Positions 17,267-26,196 of a stretch of DNA of 42,655 nucleotides are shown one piece after another. Each line of letters begins with the position of its first letter. Position 1 is the first letter of the stretch. The notes under the pieces are model-generated. The model was not told the DNA's origin. It saw only the letters and a program-made list of their open reading frames with translations, and searched no databases. Position numbers and translations under genes: made by a program. This DNA comes from an uncultured Bacteroidia bacterium (GTDB lineage Bacteria; Bacteroidota; Bacteroidia; Bacteroidales; UBA932). The DNA is taken from positions 1-42,655 of the forward strand of contig CACZXH010000006.1 of the NCBI GenBank assembly GCA_902785065.1, read 5' to 3'.

Positions 17267-17970
17267 TGCTGGACGATCCCTTCAAATCAGGGCAGCTCCT
17301 GCTGCCGGACACCCAGCCCGAAGCCGTGGCGGCTGCGGGGGAGGGCCTTTCCCTGGCCGCTTCCATTCTGGTGGCGGTTTCCGTGCTGTTGTTCCTGCTG
17401 GCGCTCCGCAGCTTCCTGAACGTGCTGCCCTATTTATCGGACAGCATCCTCCGGGCCCGTGGCAGCGCCGCCCTGGAGAACAGTGTCCGGGTGAGCCGGG
17501 ACCGCAACCTGGTGGCCGCCGTCTTCCTCGTGCCCGCCATCCTGCTCATTTACCGCTACCGTCTCTTCGATATCGCCTGGTTCGACACGCTGACCCCGGA
17601 CATGCGGATCGCTGCCGTCGCCGGCGTCTTCCTCGTGTTCCTGTTCGTCCGGTTCCTGTTGTACCGTTGGTTCCGTCCCCGCCGCCGTTATGACGATTAC
17701 CAGATGGCTTACCGGGCGGGTTACACCTTTTTCATCCTGCTGATGATCCTGGCTCTCCTGACGGTGGGCGTCTGCTATGTCCTGCACCTTTCCGACCTGA
17801 CTGTCAAGACCATCCTGCTGGTGGAGACCGGCGTCATGTATCTGCTGTATCTGTTCCGCCGCGGACAAATTTTGTCCATGTCTTGCAATTCATTGACAAC
17901 TTTTTTGTACCTTTGCGCCCTCGAATTGCTGCCGACCGCCTTGCTGGTCGTCCCGGCGGTGATTCTTTAA
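17266..17970 (+). CDS. DUF4271 membrane protein
   Basis: A protein of 234 residues with six or so hydrophobic helices (for instance ILVAVSVLLFLLALRSFL and LVAAVFLVPAILLIYRYRLF) and a basic loop FRPRRRYDDYQMAYRAGY, matching the Bacteroidota DUF4271 family. Its role is unknown. In this phylum it is usually found beside hemD, as here, which suggests a link to heme synthesis or simply conserved gene order. A promoter for hemD lies inside its 3' end. Confidence 0.8.
   Translation: MLDDPFKSGQLLLPDTQPEAVAAAGEGLSLAASILVAVSVLLFLLALRSFLNVLPYLSDSILRARGSAALENSVRVSRDRNLVAAVFLVPAILLIYRYRLFDIAWFDTLTPDMRIAAVAGVFLVFLFVRFLLYRWFRPRRRYDDYQMAYRAGYTFFILLMILALLTVGVCYVLHLSDLTVKTILLVETGVMYLLYLFRRGQILSMSCNSLTTFLYLCALELLPTALLVVPAVIL
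17908..17915 (+). promoter_or_regulatory. -7 box (TACCTTTG) inside the DUF4271 gene, upstream of hemD
   Basis: TACCTTTG follows an unusually AT-rich stretch in the 3' end of the DUF4271 gene, 76 bases before the hemD ATG. CTTG lies 22 bases upstream. It could let hemD, rnpA, yidD and menG be transcribed apart from malQ. Confidence 0.5.
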
Positions 17971-17990
17971 GGTTAGTGCAGAATAGTAGT

Positions 17991-18734
17991 ATGACAGTCA
18001 AGAACATCCTGATTTCCCAGAACACCCCGCGTGTTCTTACGCCTTACCAGGCCGTGACGGAAAAGTACGGGGTGGAATTCGAGTTCCATCCGTTCTTCCT
18101 GATCGAACCGCTCACCTCCCGGGAATTCCGGGCGCAGCGGATCAACATCCTTGATTACACCGCCATCGTCTTCTCCTCCCGCCACGCCATCGACGCGTTC
18201 TTCACCCTGGCGGAGGAACTCCGGTGCAAGATTCCCGAGACGATGAAGTATTTCTGCACGACCGAGGTCGTTGCGATGTACCTCCAGAAGCATATCGTGT
18301 ACCGCAAGCGCAAGATCTTCTACGGCACCGGCACCCCGGACAGCGTGGTCGCGCTCATCGGTCCCAAGCATAAGGGGGAGAAATTCCTCATCGCCACGTC
18401 GGACAATTCCAACAACGATACCCTGTACCGCCTGTTCGATGCCGCGAAGCTGGACTACACCCCCGCGGTGTTCGTCAAATCCGTGCCTCAGGACCTCAAG
18501 GACGTGGACCTGCACGCCTACGACATGATCGTCCTGTACAACCCGGCCGACGTCAAGTCCCTGTACGAGAATTTCCCTGCCTTCGAGCAGGGGGATATCA
18601 AGTTCGTCTCCTACGGCCGTTCCATCGTCAAGGCGATGGAGGAAGCCGGTCTTTCCATTGAAGTGAAGGCCCCCTCTCCCGAGGTTCCGTCCGTGGCCCG
18701 CGCCATCGAACGCTATCTCGAGCAGCAGCAGTAG
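17991..18734 (+). CDS. hemD: Uroporphyrinogen-III synthase
   Basis: A protein of 247 residues that closes and isomerises hydroxymethylbilane to uroporphyrinogen III in heme synthesis. The sequence is divergent, as in this family generally, but has the two-domain pattern and expected signatures: IVFSSRHAIDAFF, TTEVVAMYL, FLIATSDNSNNDTLYRLF and, near the end, VSYGRSIVKAMEEAG. The start at 17991 gives the Bacteroidota N-terminus (VKNILISQ). It is preceded by DUF4271 and followed 8 bases later by rnpA. Confidence 0.87.
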   Translation: MTVKNILISQNTPRVLTPYQAVTEKYGVEFEFHPFFLIEPLTSREFRAQRINILDYTAIVFSSRHAIDAFFTLAEELRCKIPETMKYFCTTEVVAMYLQKHIVYRKRKIFYGTGTPDSVVALIGPKHKGEKFLIATSDNSNNDTLYRLFDAAKLDYTPAVFVKSVPQDLKDVDLHAYDMIVLYNPADVKSLYENFPAFEQGDIKFVSYGRSIVKAMEEAGLSIEVKAPSPEVPSVARAIERYLEQQQ

Positions 18735-18742
18735 CCGCGCCC

Positions 18743-19096
18743 ATGACGGCCACCCTCTCCAAATCCGAGCGTCTCTGCGGCAAGAAAGCCATCGCAGGGC
18801 TCATGGAGCATGGAAAGGGCGGCGTGACGGGCTGCCTGCGCTACAAGTTCCTGAAATCCGGTGAGGCCGATGTCTCCCGCATCCTCGTTTCCGTCCCCAA
18901 GCGCTTCTTCAAGCGCGCGGTGAAGCGGAACCTCCTGAAACGCCGCATCCGCGAGTCCTACCGGCTCCAGAAGGACCTCCTTCCTGCGCCCGTGGACATC
19001 GCCTTCCTGTACCAGGCCCGCGAGGTCCTTCCATACGACGTTATTTTTGCCGCCATGACCGCCGCCCTGACGGCCGTAGCCGCCAAAACCGAATAG
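18743..19096 (+). CDS. rnpA: Ribonuclease P protein component
   Basis: A protein of 117 residues, the basic subunit that helps the RNase P RNA trim 5' leaders of tRNA precursors. It begins [14 protein letters not shown] (the family start 'F-x-K-x-E-R-L'), has [23 protein letters not shown], which contains the RNR-like RNA-binding motif (here [11 protein letters not shown]), and ends in a short tail. The yidD gene starts 2 bases after its stop, a conserved pairing. Confidence 0.93.
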   Translation: MTATLSKSERLCGKKAIAGLMEHGKGGVTGCLRYKFLKSGEADVSRILVSVPKRFFKRAVKRNLLKRRIRESYRLQKDLLPAPVDIAFLYQAREVLPYDVIFAAMTAALTAVAAKTE

Positions 19097-19098
19097 GC

Positions 19099-19332
19099 AT
19101 GCCCGGCTGGTTGAAAAACGTGCTCATTTTCCCGTTCGTGTTCCTGATCAAGTTCTATCAGGTATGCGTGAGCCCGTTCACTCCGCCGGCCTGCCGGTTC
19201 ACGCCCACCTGTTCCCAGTACGCCCTCGAGGCGTTCCGCAAATACGGCCCCTTCAAGGGCCTTTACCTCACCGTCCGCCGCATCCTCCGGTGCCACCCCT
19301 GGGGTGGTTCCGGCTACGATCCCGTTCCGTAA
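19099..19332 (+). CDS. yidD: Membrane protein insertion efficiency factor YidD
   Basis: A protein of 77 residues of the YidD family: hydrophobic N-terminus ([18 protein letters not shown]), then [23 protein letters not shown] and [16 protein letters not shown], all near-invariant. It associates with the inner membrane and assists YidC/Sec-dependent insertion. It lies between rnpA and menG, and its TAA overlaps the menG ATG by one base. Confidence 0.95.
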   Translation: MPGWLKNVLIFPFVFLIKFYQVCVSPFTPPACRFTPTCSQYALEAFRKYGPFKGLYLTVRRILRCHPWGGSGYDPVP

Positions 19333-20030
19333 TGCCCCGAAAAGAGAACGTCCGGGAGATGTTCGACAACATCGCACCTAGTTATGACCGGTTGAACCAT
19401 GTCCTGTCGCTGAATGTCGACAAGTTGTGGCGGCGCCATGCACTGAAGGAAATCGTGGACGGGACGCCGCAGCGGATCCTGGATGTCGCGTGCGGGACGG
19501 GGGATTCCACCATTTCGATTGCGAAGGCGGCCGCGGAAGGGTCGACGGTGATTGGGGCCGATATCTCCGAAGGGATGATGGCGCTCGTGCAAGGGAAGGC
19601 GGAGAAAGCCGGCGTCGGAGAGCGCATCAACCTGCAGGTCGCTGACGGAGAAGCTCTTCCCTATGAGGAGGGAACTTTCGACCGCGTCACCTGCGCGTTC
19701 GGCATCCGGAATTTCGAACACAAGGGAAAAGGCCTGGAAGAGTTCCGTCGCGTGCTGAAGCCGGGCGGAAAGGCGGTCATCCTGGAACTGTCCGTGCCGC
19801 AGAACCGGCTGGTCCGGTGGGCTTACGACCTGTATTTCCTGCATATCCTGCCCGGCATCGGCGGCGCCGTGTCCGGCAACCGGGCGGCCTACAGATACCT
19901 GCCGGCTTCGGTCCATCATTTCCCTTCCCCCAGCGACTTCTGCCGGATGATGGATGAGGCGGGCTTCCGGAATGTACGCTGCCGGACGTTCTCGTTCGGC
20001 CTGTGCCGGATGTTCGTCGGGGAGCGGTAG
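19332..20030 (+). CDS. menG: Demethylmenaquinone methyltransferase
   Basis: A protein of 232 residues that makes the last C-methylation in menaquinone synthesis (UbiE/MenG family, SAM-dependent). Motifs are VREMFDNIAPSYDRLNHVLS at the start, the SAM loop DVACGTGDST, GADISEGMM, ADGEALPYEEGTFDRVTCAFGIRN and the family-typical KPGGKAVILELSVP. The start at 19332 (overlapping the yidD stop) gives the canonical N-terminus. A polyprenyl diphosphate synthase for the quinone side chain lies further on at 37670. Confidence 0.93.
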   Translation: MPRKENVREMFDNIAPSYDRLNHVLSLNVDKLWRRHALKEIVDGTPQRILDVACGTGDSTISIAKAAAEGSTVIGADISEGMMALVQGKAEKAGVGERINLQVADGEALPYEEGTFDRVTCAFGIRNFEHKGKGLEEFRRVLKPGGKAVILELSVPQNRLVRWAYDLYFLHILPGIGGAVSGNRAAYRYLPASVHHFPSPSDFCRMMDEAGFRNVRCRTFSFGLCRMFVGER

Positions 20031-20031
20031 G

Positions 20032-20063
20032 TTTGCCCGTCCGGGTTTTTATTGCTACCTTTG
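20032..20063 (+). promoter_or_regulatory. Bacteroidota promoter of the ligase/ACP operon
   Basis: TTTG (20032-20035), exactly 20 bases, then TACCTTTG (20056-20063), 30 bases before the ATG at 20094. It begins directly after the menG stop and starts a new transcription unit. Confidence 0.85.
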
Positions 20064-20093
20064 CGGTCCGGAAACTTAAACCTACCTCATATA

Positions 20094-21584
20094 ATGTCCA
20101 ATTATTTCTATGACATGGTCCCCCGCGAGGAGATGGAGCGTCTGCCCTATCTTCCGACCATGGGGGAATTCGTCACGTGGATGGAGAAGACCTATGCCGA
20201 CATGCCGGCCCTCTCCGACCTCGCGCACACGATTACGTACAAGGAATTCGGCGAGCGCATCGCGCGCCGCCGCGCCGTCATTGAAGGCCTCGGCCTTCCG
20301 AAGGGCGCGCACATCGCCATCTTCGACCGCAACAGCCAGGATGCCATCGAGCTGTTCCTCGCCGTCACCAGTGCCGGTTACGTGGCGATGAACCTGCCGG
20401 CCTCCCTGCCGGAAATGGCCCTCATCGGCTCCTGCATGAAATTCGACATCGCGGCGTTGTTCGTCCGCGATGAATTCAAGCCCCTCACGGCGAAGCTCCA
20501 GGGCGTGAAGGTCCTGCCGGCCTCCTCCATCGCCGAGGAAGGCGTTCCCGCCACCGTCGTGGACCCGGACCAGCCGGCCGCCATCTTCTTCACCGGCGGC
20601 ACGACCGGCACCCCGAAGGGCGCCGTCCTCACGCACCGCGCCTTCATGCGCGGCTCTTTCAACGCCATCTTCAAGCCGGGCAAGGTGATCGGCGTGCACC
20701 GCTACATCGCCCTCCTGCCCCTGAGCCACGTATTCGGCGCCATCGCCGGCCTCATGGGCTGCTTCTACACCGGCAACCTGATGCATACCTGCGAGGACAT
20801 GAAGGCCACCATCGGCAAGTTCCCGATGATCAAGCCCACCCTCCTCGTCATCGTCCCGGGCATCTGCGACATCCTTGCCGGCCTGTGCAAGATGTACGGC
20901 CCGCAGTTCCTCGGCGGCAACCTCCGGATGATCATTTCCGGCGCCGCGAACGTGCCCCCGCGCCTGGTGGACATCTTCACCAAGCTGGGTGTCGAGTTCT
21001 GCTTCGGCTACGGCCTCACTGAGACGGCGAACCTCACCTCCGCCAACGCCGACGCCATTACCCATCCCACCTCCATCGGCAAGGTCTATCCCGGCCAGGA
21101 AGTGCGGATCGTGGACGGCGAACTCCAGATAAAGGGCGACAACGTCTTCTCCGGCTACTACAAGGATCCCGAAAAGACGGCCGAGGCCTTCACGGAGGAC
21201 GGCTGGTTCCGCACCGGCGACCTGATGCGCATCGACGAGGACGGTTTCCTGTATATCACCGGACGCATCAAGAACCTCATTATCCTGTCCAACGGTGAGA
21301 ATGTGAGCCCCGAGAGCCTGGAAGAGCCCTTCTATGCCGATCCGTGCGTCCGCGACGCCATGGTGAAGGAGGATGAGCTGAACGGCGCCCCGGTCATCGC
21401 CGTGGAGATCCTGCCGTTCATGCCGGCCTTCGAGGGCAAGCCCTGGGAAGAGGTGACCGCGTACATGGACAACCTCGTGAAGAGGATCAACGATACGCTG
21501 CCTACCACACACCGGATCCTGAAAGTGACCGTGCGCACGGAGGATTTCAAGCGCACCGGCAGCATGAAAGTCGCCCGCGTATGA
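20094..21584 (+). CDS. AMP-forming acyl-CoA/acyl-ACP ligase
   Basis: A protein of 496 residues of the ANL (acyl-adenylate) superfamily. The P-loop-like motif FFTGGTTGTPKGAVLTHRA is at about 165-183, the adenine-binding region FGYGLTETANLTS near 305-317, the hinge region GWFRTGDLMRIDEDGFLYITGR near 370-391, and NGENVSPESLEE near 402. It activates a carboxylic acid, often a fatty acid, as an adenylate. The next gene, overlapping by 4 bases, encodes an acyl carrier protein, so the product may be an acyl-ACP rather than acyl-CoA. The C-terminal catalytic lysine is probably the K of RTGSMKVARV. Confidence 0.85.
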   Translation: MSNYFYDMVPREEMERLPYLPTMGEFVTWMEKTYADMPALSDLAHTITYKEFGERIARRRAVIEGLGLPKGAHIAIFDRNSQDAIELFLAVTSAGYVAMNLPASLPEMALIGSCMKFDIAALFVRDEFKPLTAKLQGVKVLPASSIAEEGVPATVVDPDQPAAIFFTGGTTGTPKGAVLTHRAFMRGSFNAIFKPGKVIGVHRYIALLPLSHVFGAIAGLMGCFYTGNLMHTCEDMKATIGKFPMIKPTLLVIVPGICDILAGLCKMYGPQFLGGNLRMIISGAANVPPRLVDIFTKLGVEFCFGYGLTETANLTSANADAITHPTSIGKVYPGQEVRIVDGELQIKGDNVFSGYYKDPEKTAEAFTEDGWFRTGDLMRIDEDGFLYITGRIKNLIILSNGENVSPESLEEPFYADPCVRDAMVKEDELNGAPVIAVEILPFMPAFEGKPWEEVTAYMDNLVKRINDTLPTTHRILKVTVRTEDFKRTGSMKVARV

Positions 21585-21823
21585 CCAAGCAGGAAGTTTT
21601 CGACGGCCTGAAGGAAGTCCTTACCGTCCTGCGTCCGCACACGGACCTGACCAACGTGGATTTCGATACCGAGCTCGTCCGCGGGCTCGGCATCGACTCC
21701 CTCACGATGATGCTCCTCTCCCTCGCGGTGGAGGAGAAGTTCAAGATGCGCTTCCCCGATGGCGAGCCGATGCCCGTCACGGTCGGGGACGTGTGTGAGA
21801 ATGTGCTGAAAGCGCTCGCTTAA
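21581..21823 (+). CDS. Acyl carrier protein (dedicated)
   Basis: A protein of 80 residues with one carrier-protein fold. The phosphopantetheine serine is Ser40 in GLGIDSLTMM. The sequence is not the housekeeping AcpP, which has a D-S-L-D-x-V-E motif and high acidity. It starts inside the stop of the ligase gene (ATGA overlap), so the two very likely work as a pair: the ligase loads an acyl group onto this carrier. The receiving enzyme is not evident. Its last 4 bases overlap the convergent GNAT-like gene. Confidence 0.88.
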   Translation: MTKQEVFDGLKEVLTVLRPHTDLTNVDFDTELVRGLGIDSLTMMLLSLAVEEKFKMRFPDGEPMPVTVGDVCENVLKALA

Positions 21824-22944
21824 GCCTCCAACTCCATCACATAGCTGCGGCGCCGCTGGAACGGCTTCGGGTCGTATTCCCCGAACAGGGACTGGACCTT
21901 GTAGTTTTCCTCGAGCTGCGGATTCAGAAGCATCCGTTTGATTCCCAAGCGGATGCAATTTTCATGGATATACTTGAACATGAGGACGTTCGCACCCTTT
22001 CCCTGGTACTCGGGCAGGACGCCGATGAGGAGCGCCTCGATGGTGTCGTTGTGCCGGAGGGAACGGAGGATGGGAATGAAGCCGAAGGGGAAGAGGCGGC
22101 CTTTCGCCTTACGGACGGCCCGGGAAATGGACGGCATCGTGACGGTGAAGCCCACGAGTTTGTCCTCCTCGTTCACGACGAAGGCGACGAGGTCCTTGTT
22201 CATGATGGGGACGTACTGTTTCACGTAGCCGTCGATCTGCTCTTCCGTGAGTTTGGAATACTCGTACAGCGGGGCGAAGGCGTCGTTCAGGACATGGAAC
22301 ATCTCCCGTCCGCGCTTGGCCATTTCGCGGATGTTCTTCCCGCGCCAGATGTGCAGGCCGTAGCGCTTCTCCACGAGGTCCGCGTACTGGAACATCGGCG
22401 GCAGGGTGTCGGGGAGGTCGATGTACCGCTGGGTCCAGTCGACGTCCTTGCGGAAGCCCATCCGTTCCAGGAACTCGCCGTAGTAGGGGAAGTTGTAGAT
22501 GACAGTGAAGGGGGAGTCGTGCTCGAACCCTTCCACCAGGAGGCCTTCTCGGTCCATGTCGGTGAAGCCGAGGGGTCCCTTGACCTTCGTCGCACCCCAC
22601 GTGCGGCCCCAGGCGATGACCGCATCCACGAGCGCTTTGGCCACGTCGAAATCCTCGATGAAGTCGATCCAGCCGAAGCGGACGGTCTCCTCCTTCCATT
22701 TCTCGTTGGCCTTGCGGTTGCGGATGGCGGCCACGCGGCCGACGACCTTCCCGTTGCGGCGGGCGAGGTACAACTCGCGTTCACAGAAAGACAGGGAGGG
22801 GTTCTCGTCGCCGAGAGACTTCAGTTCATCGTCCTCGAAAGCGGGCACCCACTGGGGGCAGTCCTTGAACAGGTCAAAAGGAAAGCGGATGAATTGCTTG
22901 AGCATGCGCCGCCCCCGGACAGAGACGATTTCGACAGGTTCCAT
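21820..22944 (-). CDS. GNAT-fold acyltransferase-like protein
   Basis: A protein of 374 residues from the start at 22944 (ATG 22956 is an alternative but is only 16 bases from the -7 box). An N-terminal part (FPFDLFKDCPQWVPAFEDDE) is followed by a GNAT-like region (LYLARRNGKVVGRVAAIRN) and a second one near the C-terminus (IGVLPEYQGKGANVLMFKYI), whose QGKG resembles the acyl-CoA binding loop. Homologues of about 380 residues are common and uncharacterised in Bacteroidota. Its convergent position next to the ligase/ACP pair hints at acyl transfer, but this is inference only. Confidence 0.75.
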   Translation of the reverse strand: MEPVEIVSVRGRRMLKQFIRFPFDLFKDCPQWVPAFEDDELKSLGDENPSLSFCERELYLARRNGKVVGRVAAIRNRKANEKWKEETVRFGWIDFIEDFDVAKALVDAVIAWGRTWGATKVKGPLGFTDMDREGLLVEGFEHDSPFTVIYNFPYYGEFLERMGFRKDVDWTQRYIDLPDTLPPMFQYADLVEKRYGLHIWRGKNIREMAKRGREMFHVLNDAFAPLYEYSKLTEEQIDGYVKQYVPIMNKDLVAFVVNEEDKLVGFTVTMPSISRAVRKAKGRLFPFGFIPILRSLRHNDTIEALLIGVLPEYQGKGANVLMFKYIHENCIRLGIKRMLLNPQLEENYKVQSLFGEYDPKPFQRRRSYVMELEA

Positions 22945-22972
22945 AGGTACGTACACGTTGGTTTAAGCAGGG

Positions 22973-22980
22973 CAAATATA
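22973..22980 (-). promoter_or_regulatory. -7 box (TATATTTG) of the GNAT-like gene
   Basis: Minus-strand TATATTTG, 28 bases before the preferred start at 22944, in the AT-rich region divergent from the DUF2723 gene. Confidence 0.55.
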
Positions 22981-22994
22981 ACGAGAATTATTCG

Positions 22995-23002
22995 TATCTT
23001 TG
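22995..23002 (+). promoter_or_regulatory. -7 box (TATCTTTG) of the DUF2723 gene
   Basis: TATCTTTG, 23 bases before the ATG at 23026, back to back with the minus-strand box at 22973. A matching TTTG at -33 was not found. Confidence 0.65.
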
Positions 23003-23025
23003 CAAAATATAGCGAAAAGAAGTAC

Positions 23026-26000
23026 ATGGACAAGAAGACATTCAACCTATGGAACCGGATCGTCGCCCTGGCTGTTTTCGTCATCGCCAGTGTGACTTAC
23101 CTGTCCACCATAGAACCCACCGCCTCCTTCTGGGACTGCGGTGAGTTCATCGCCTCATCCTACAAACTGGAGGTGGGCCACCCGCCGGGAAACCCGGTGT
23201 TCCAGCTGTTTGCGCGTATTTTCACCATCCCGTTCCCGCCGGAGAAGGCGGCTGTAGCGGTGAACGCGATGAACGGTATCCTGTCGGCCCTCACGATCTT
23301 CTTCCTGTACCTGACGACGGTGTTCTTCGCGAAACGGCTTGTGAAGCCGGGGAAGGACGGGTATAGCGCCGCCCAGGCCATTGCCATCTTCGGCTCGGGC
23401 GCTGTGGGCGCGCTGGCCTACACGTTCTCCGATACCTTCTGGTTCTCCGCCGTGGAGGGCGAGGTGTATGCGATGTCGTCCCTGGTGACGGCCCTCGTCT
23501 TCTGGGCCATGTGCAAGTGGTACGAAGGGGCCGACGAGCCCCATGCGAACCGCTGGATCGTGCTGATCGCCTTCCTGATGGGCCTCAAGCAGCTCGTGGG
23601 CATCTTCCTCATCGGCGTCGTCATCGAGGCCCTGCTGGTGTTCCTGTTCATCCCGTATCTTCCGAAGTTGGCGGCTTTCTTCGACCGGATCTTCGTGAAC
23701 GGTTTCGGCCTGCCGTACAACAGCGGCGCCCTGTTCTTCATGGTCGCCCTGCTGGCCCTTTGCTTCTGGGCCCTGTTCGCGACCCTGAAGAAGGACAAGG
23801 TCTTCTGGAATACGGTGATGCTGTGTGTCACGACCCTGGTGATCGGTTTCTCGCTGTTCTCCATCGTCATTATCCGCTCCTCCGTGAAGACCCCGACGAA
23901 CGAGTACCAGCCGGATAACGCCTATACCCTTGTCCGTTACCTTTCCCGAGAGCAGTACGGCTCCACACCGCTCCTGTACGGCCAGTACTTCGATGCGCCG
24001 TACGACCTCAAGACCGGCAAATACTGGGCGCCGCTGAACGGGAAATATGTCCATGCCGAGGCTCCCGCCGATGCGGACTACCTCCCGGAAGGCAAGATGC
24101 TGTTCCCGCGCATGTGGTCCAACGGAAGCCCTTCCCACGTGGACTTCTACGAGTCCTATATGGACGGCAAGGGAATCCGCGTGAAAGGGGCGACGCATAA
24201 GAAACCCACGTTCGGGGCGAACCTGCGTTTCTTCTTCGACTACCAGCTGAACTGGATGTACTGGCGGTATTTCATGTGGAACTTCGTCGGCCGCCAGAAC
24301 GAGATCCACAGCCCGACGCCGGGTGAACTGTTCTACGGCAACTGGGAAAGCGGCATCGGTCCGCTTGACCGGCTCCGCCTGGGTGACCAGCGCGATGCGC
24401 CGGCTACCCTCGCGGAAAACAAGGGCAAAAACCACTATTTCTTCCTGCCGCTCCTGCTGGGCCTTTTGGGCCTGGTGTTCCAGTTCGACCGTGACAAGCG
24501 CGGTTCCTGGATCGTGTTCCTGATGTTCTTCATGACGGGCATCGCCATTGTCCTGTACCTCAACCAGCCGCCTTACCAGGTGCGTGAGCGGGACTATGCG
24601 TATGCGGGCTCCTTCTACATGTTCGCCATCTGGATCGGTCTCGGCGTCGCGGCCCTGTATGAGTGGATCAACGACGCCAGCAAGGGCAAGGCCTCCAAAG
24701 CCGTTGCCGTCGGCGCATCCGTACTGTGCCTCGGCGTTCCCGCCCTGATGGCGGAAGAGAATTGGGACGACCACGACCGCTCAAACCGCTATACTTCCAC
24801 GGAGATGGCCTCCAACTACCTCAATTCCGTGGGCCCGAACGGCATGCTCGTCACCCACGGCGACAACGATACTTTCCCGCTCTGGTACGCGCAGGAGATC
24901 GAGGGCGTCCGGACGGACGTCCGCGTGGTGAACACCTCCCTGTTGGGCACCGACTGGTACATAGACCAGATGAAATGGGCCTGCAACGAGTCCAAGCCGC
25001 TGCCCCTGACCGTTCCGCAGTCGCAGTACCTGTACGGCACCAACGAGTACGTTTTCATTACCTATGACGACGGCTCGCCGATGCTGATCAAGGACGTCAT
25101 GGATGTGTTCAAGGATCCGAAGATGAAGGTGGAACTGACCTCCCGCCGGAAGGTAGACTTCATTTGCGCCCGGAAGATCGTCATTCCCGTGAACAAGGAA
25201 AACTGCCTGAAATACGGCATTGTCCCCGAGTTCCTCGCCGAAGCGATCCCCGAGACCATCACCCTCACCATGTCCGAGGACAAGAACTATATCACCAAGC
25301 CGGAGCTCTTCATGCTCGACCTGCTGTCGAACTACGAGTGGGACCGTCCGTTGAACCTGCTGAACATGGGCGGCGACCTCAATATCGGCATCAAGGACTA
25401 TCTGATGTATGACGGCTTCTCCTACCGCTTCGTCCCGTTCAAGAACAAGATCACTTCGACGGACCCCGGCATTGTCGATGCCGACGACCTGTACCGCAAG
25501 ATGACGGACGGCACCTTCAAGTGGGATGCCCTCAGCCGCAAGGACTGGTTCGTGGATTACCAGAACATGTACACTTTCCTGGGCGTGTTGTCTCAGCGCC
25601 AGTTGTTCGTGAACGTCGCGAATGCCTTGATCGACGCCCGTGAGGACAAGAAGGCCCTGGAGATCCTGGACCTTTGCCAGCAGAACTTCCCGGAGGAGAA
25701 CTTCCCCCTGGAGACCATCTCGGTGGGTTTCAGCAGCAATGACTACATGGTGGTCCAGATGGTGGAGAACTACTACTTCCTGGGCGAGAAGGACAAGGCC
25801 CGCAAACTGGGCCAGAAGCTGGCCGATGGCCTGCTGGATACCTCCCGTTTCTATCTGGAGTTCTACGACTACGCGTCCTCCAACTTCGAGGGCTGCCATC
25901 GCTGCATCCTCTATCTTGCCGACGTTTTCAAGCAGTACGGCGACAACGATCTTTCCGACCGCCTGCTCGATTCCCTCGAGCTCCTCGTCCGCGTCGCCGC

Positions 26001-26070
26001 CGGCAGCCTGGATCCCGAAGATGACCGGGCCGCTGCGCCGGATACAGTGGAGGTGGAGGAGGCAGATTAG
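23026..26070 (+). CDS. DUF2723 (TMEM260-like) multi-pass membrane protein, probable glycosyltransferase
   Basis: A protein of 1014 residues. The N-terminal half has about ten or more helices and the DUF2723 signature SFWDCGEFIASSYKLEVGHPPGNP, with acidic residues in the first loop as in GT-C glycosyltransferases; GHPPGNP is strongly conserved. The family is related to eukaryotic TMEM260, a protein O-mannosyltransferase, and in Bacteroidota it is a candidate for envelope O-glycosylation. After HDRSNRYTS comes a large soluble part with a loop VTHGDNDTFPLWYAQEIEGV, then a helical, TPR-like tail. It is monocistronic: its own promoter lies upstream and a terminator at 26120. Confidence 0.87.
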   Translation: MDKKTFNLWNRIVALAVFVIASVTYLSTIEPTASFWDCGEFIASSYKLEVGHPPGNPVFQLFARIFTIPFPPEKAAVAVNAMNGILSALTIFFLYLTTVFFAKRLVKPGKDGYSAAQAIAIFGSGAVGALAYTFSDTFWFSAVEGEVYAMSSLVTALVFWAMCKWYEGADEPHANRWIVLIAFLMGLKQLVGIFLIGVVIEALLVFLFIPYLPKLAAFFDRIFVNGFGLPYNSGALFFMVALLALCFWALFATLKKDKVFWNTVMLCVTTLVIGFSLFSIVIIRSSVKTPTNEYQPDNAYTLVRYLSREQYGSTPLLYGQYFDAPYDLKTGKYWAPLNGKYVHAEAPADADYLPEGKMLFPRMWSNGSPSHVDFYESYMDGKGIRVKGATHKKPTFGANLRFFFDYQLNWMYWRYFMWNFVGRQNEIHSPTPGELFYGNWESGIGPLDRLRLGDQRDAPATLAENKGKNHYFFLPLLLGLLGLVFQFDRDKRGSWIVFLMFFMTGIAIVLYLNQPPYQVRERDYAYAGSFYMFAIWIGLGVAALYEWINDASKGKASKAVAVGASVLCLGVPALMAEENWDDHDRSNRYTSTEMASNYLNSVGPNGMLVTHGDNDTFPLWYAQEIEGVRTDVRVVNTSLLGTDWYIDQMKWACNESKPLPLTVPQSQYLYGTNEYVFITYDDGSPMLIKDVMDVFKDPKMKVELTSRRKVDFICARKIVIPVNKENCLKYGIVPEFLAEAIPETITLTMSEDKNYITKPELFMLDLLSNYEWDRPLNLLNMGGDLNIGIKDYLMYDGFSYRFVPFKNKITSTDPGIVDADDLYRKMTDGTFKWDALSRKDWFVDYQNMYTFLGVLSQRQLFVNVANALIDAREDKKALEILDLCQQNFPEENFPLETISVGFSSNDYMVVQMVENYYFLGEKDKARKLGQKLADGLLDTSRFYLEFYDYASSNFEGCHRCILYLADVFKQYGDNDLSDRLLDSLELLVRVAAGSLDPEDDRAAAPDTVEVEEAD

Positions 26071-26119
26071 CGGCCTCTCCGACGCGTCCCGGTCAAAGCC
26101 CTGACATTGAACCGATTAT

Positions 26120-26157
26120 AAAAAACTCCCTGGTGCGTTTGTACCAGGGAGTTTTTT
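26120..26157. terminator. Bidirectional intrinsic terminator between DUF2723 gene and pgk
   Basis: A 10-bp perfect stem, ACTCCCTGGT (26125-26134) with ACCAGGGAGT (26143-26152), loop GCGTTTGT, flanked by an A-run on the left and a T-run on the right. It can end transcription from both convergent genes. Confidence 0.9.
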
Positions 26158-26196
26158 GTAAGTCGCTAATAGTCAGCGAGGTGTGCAGGGTGGGAC

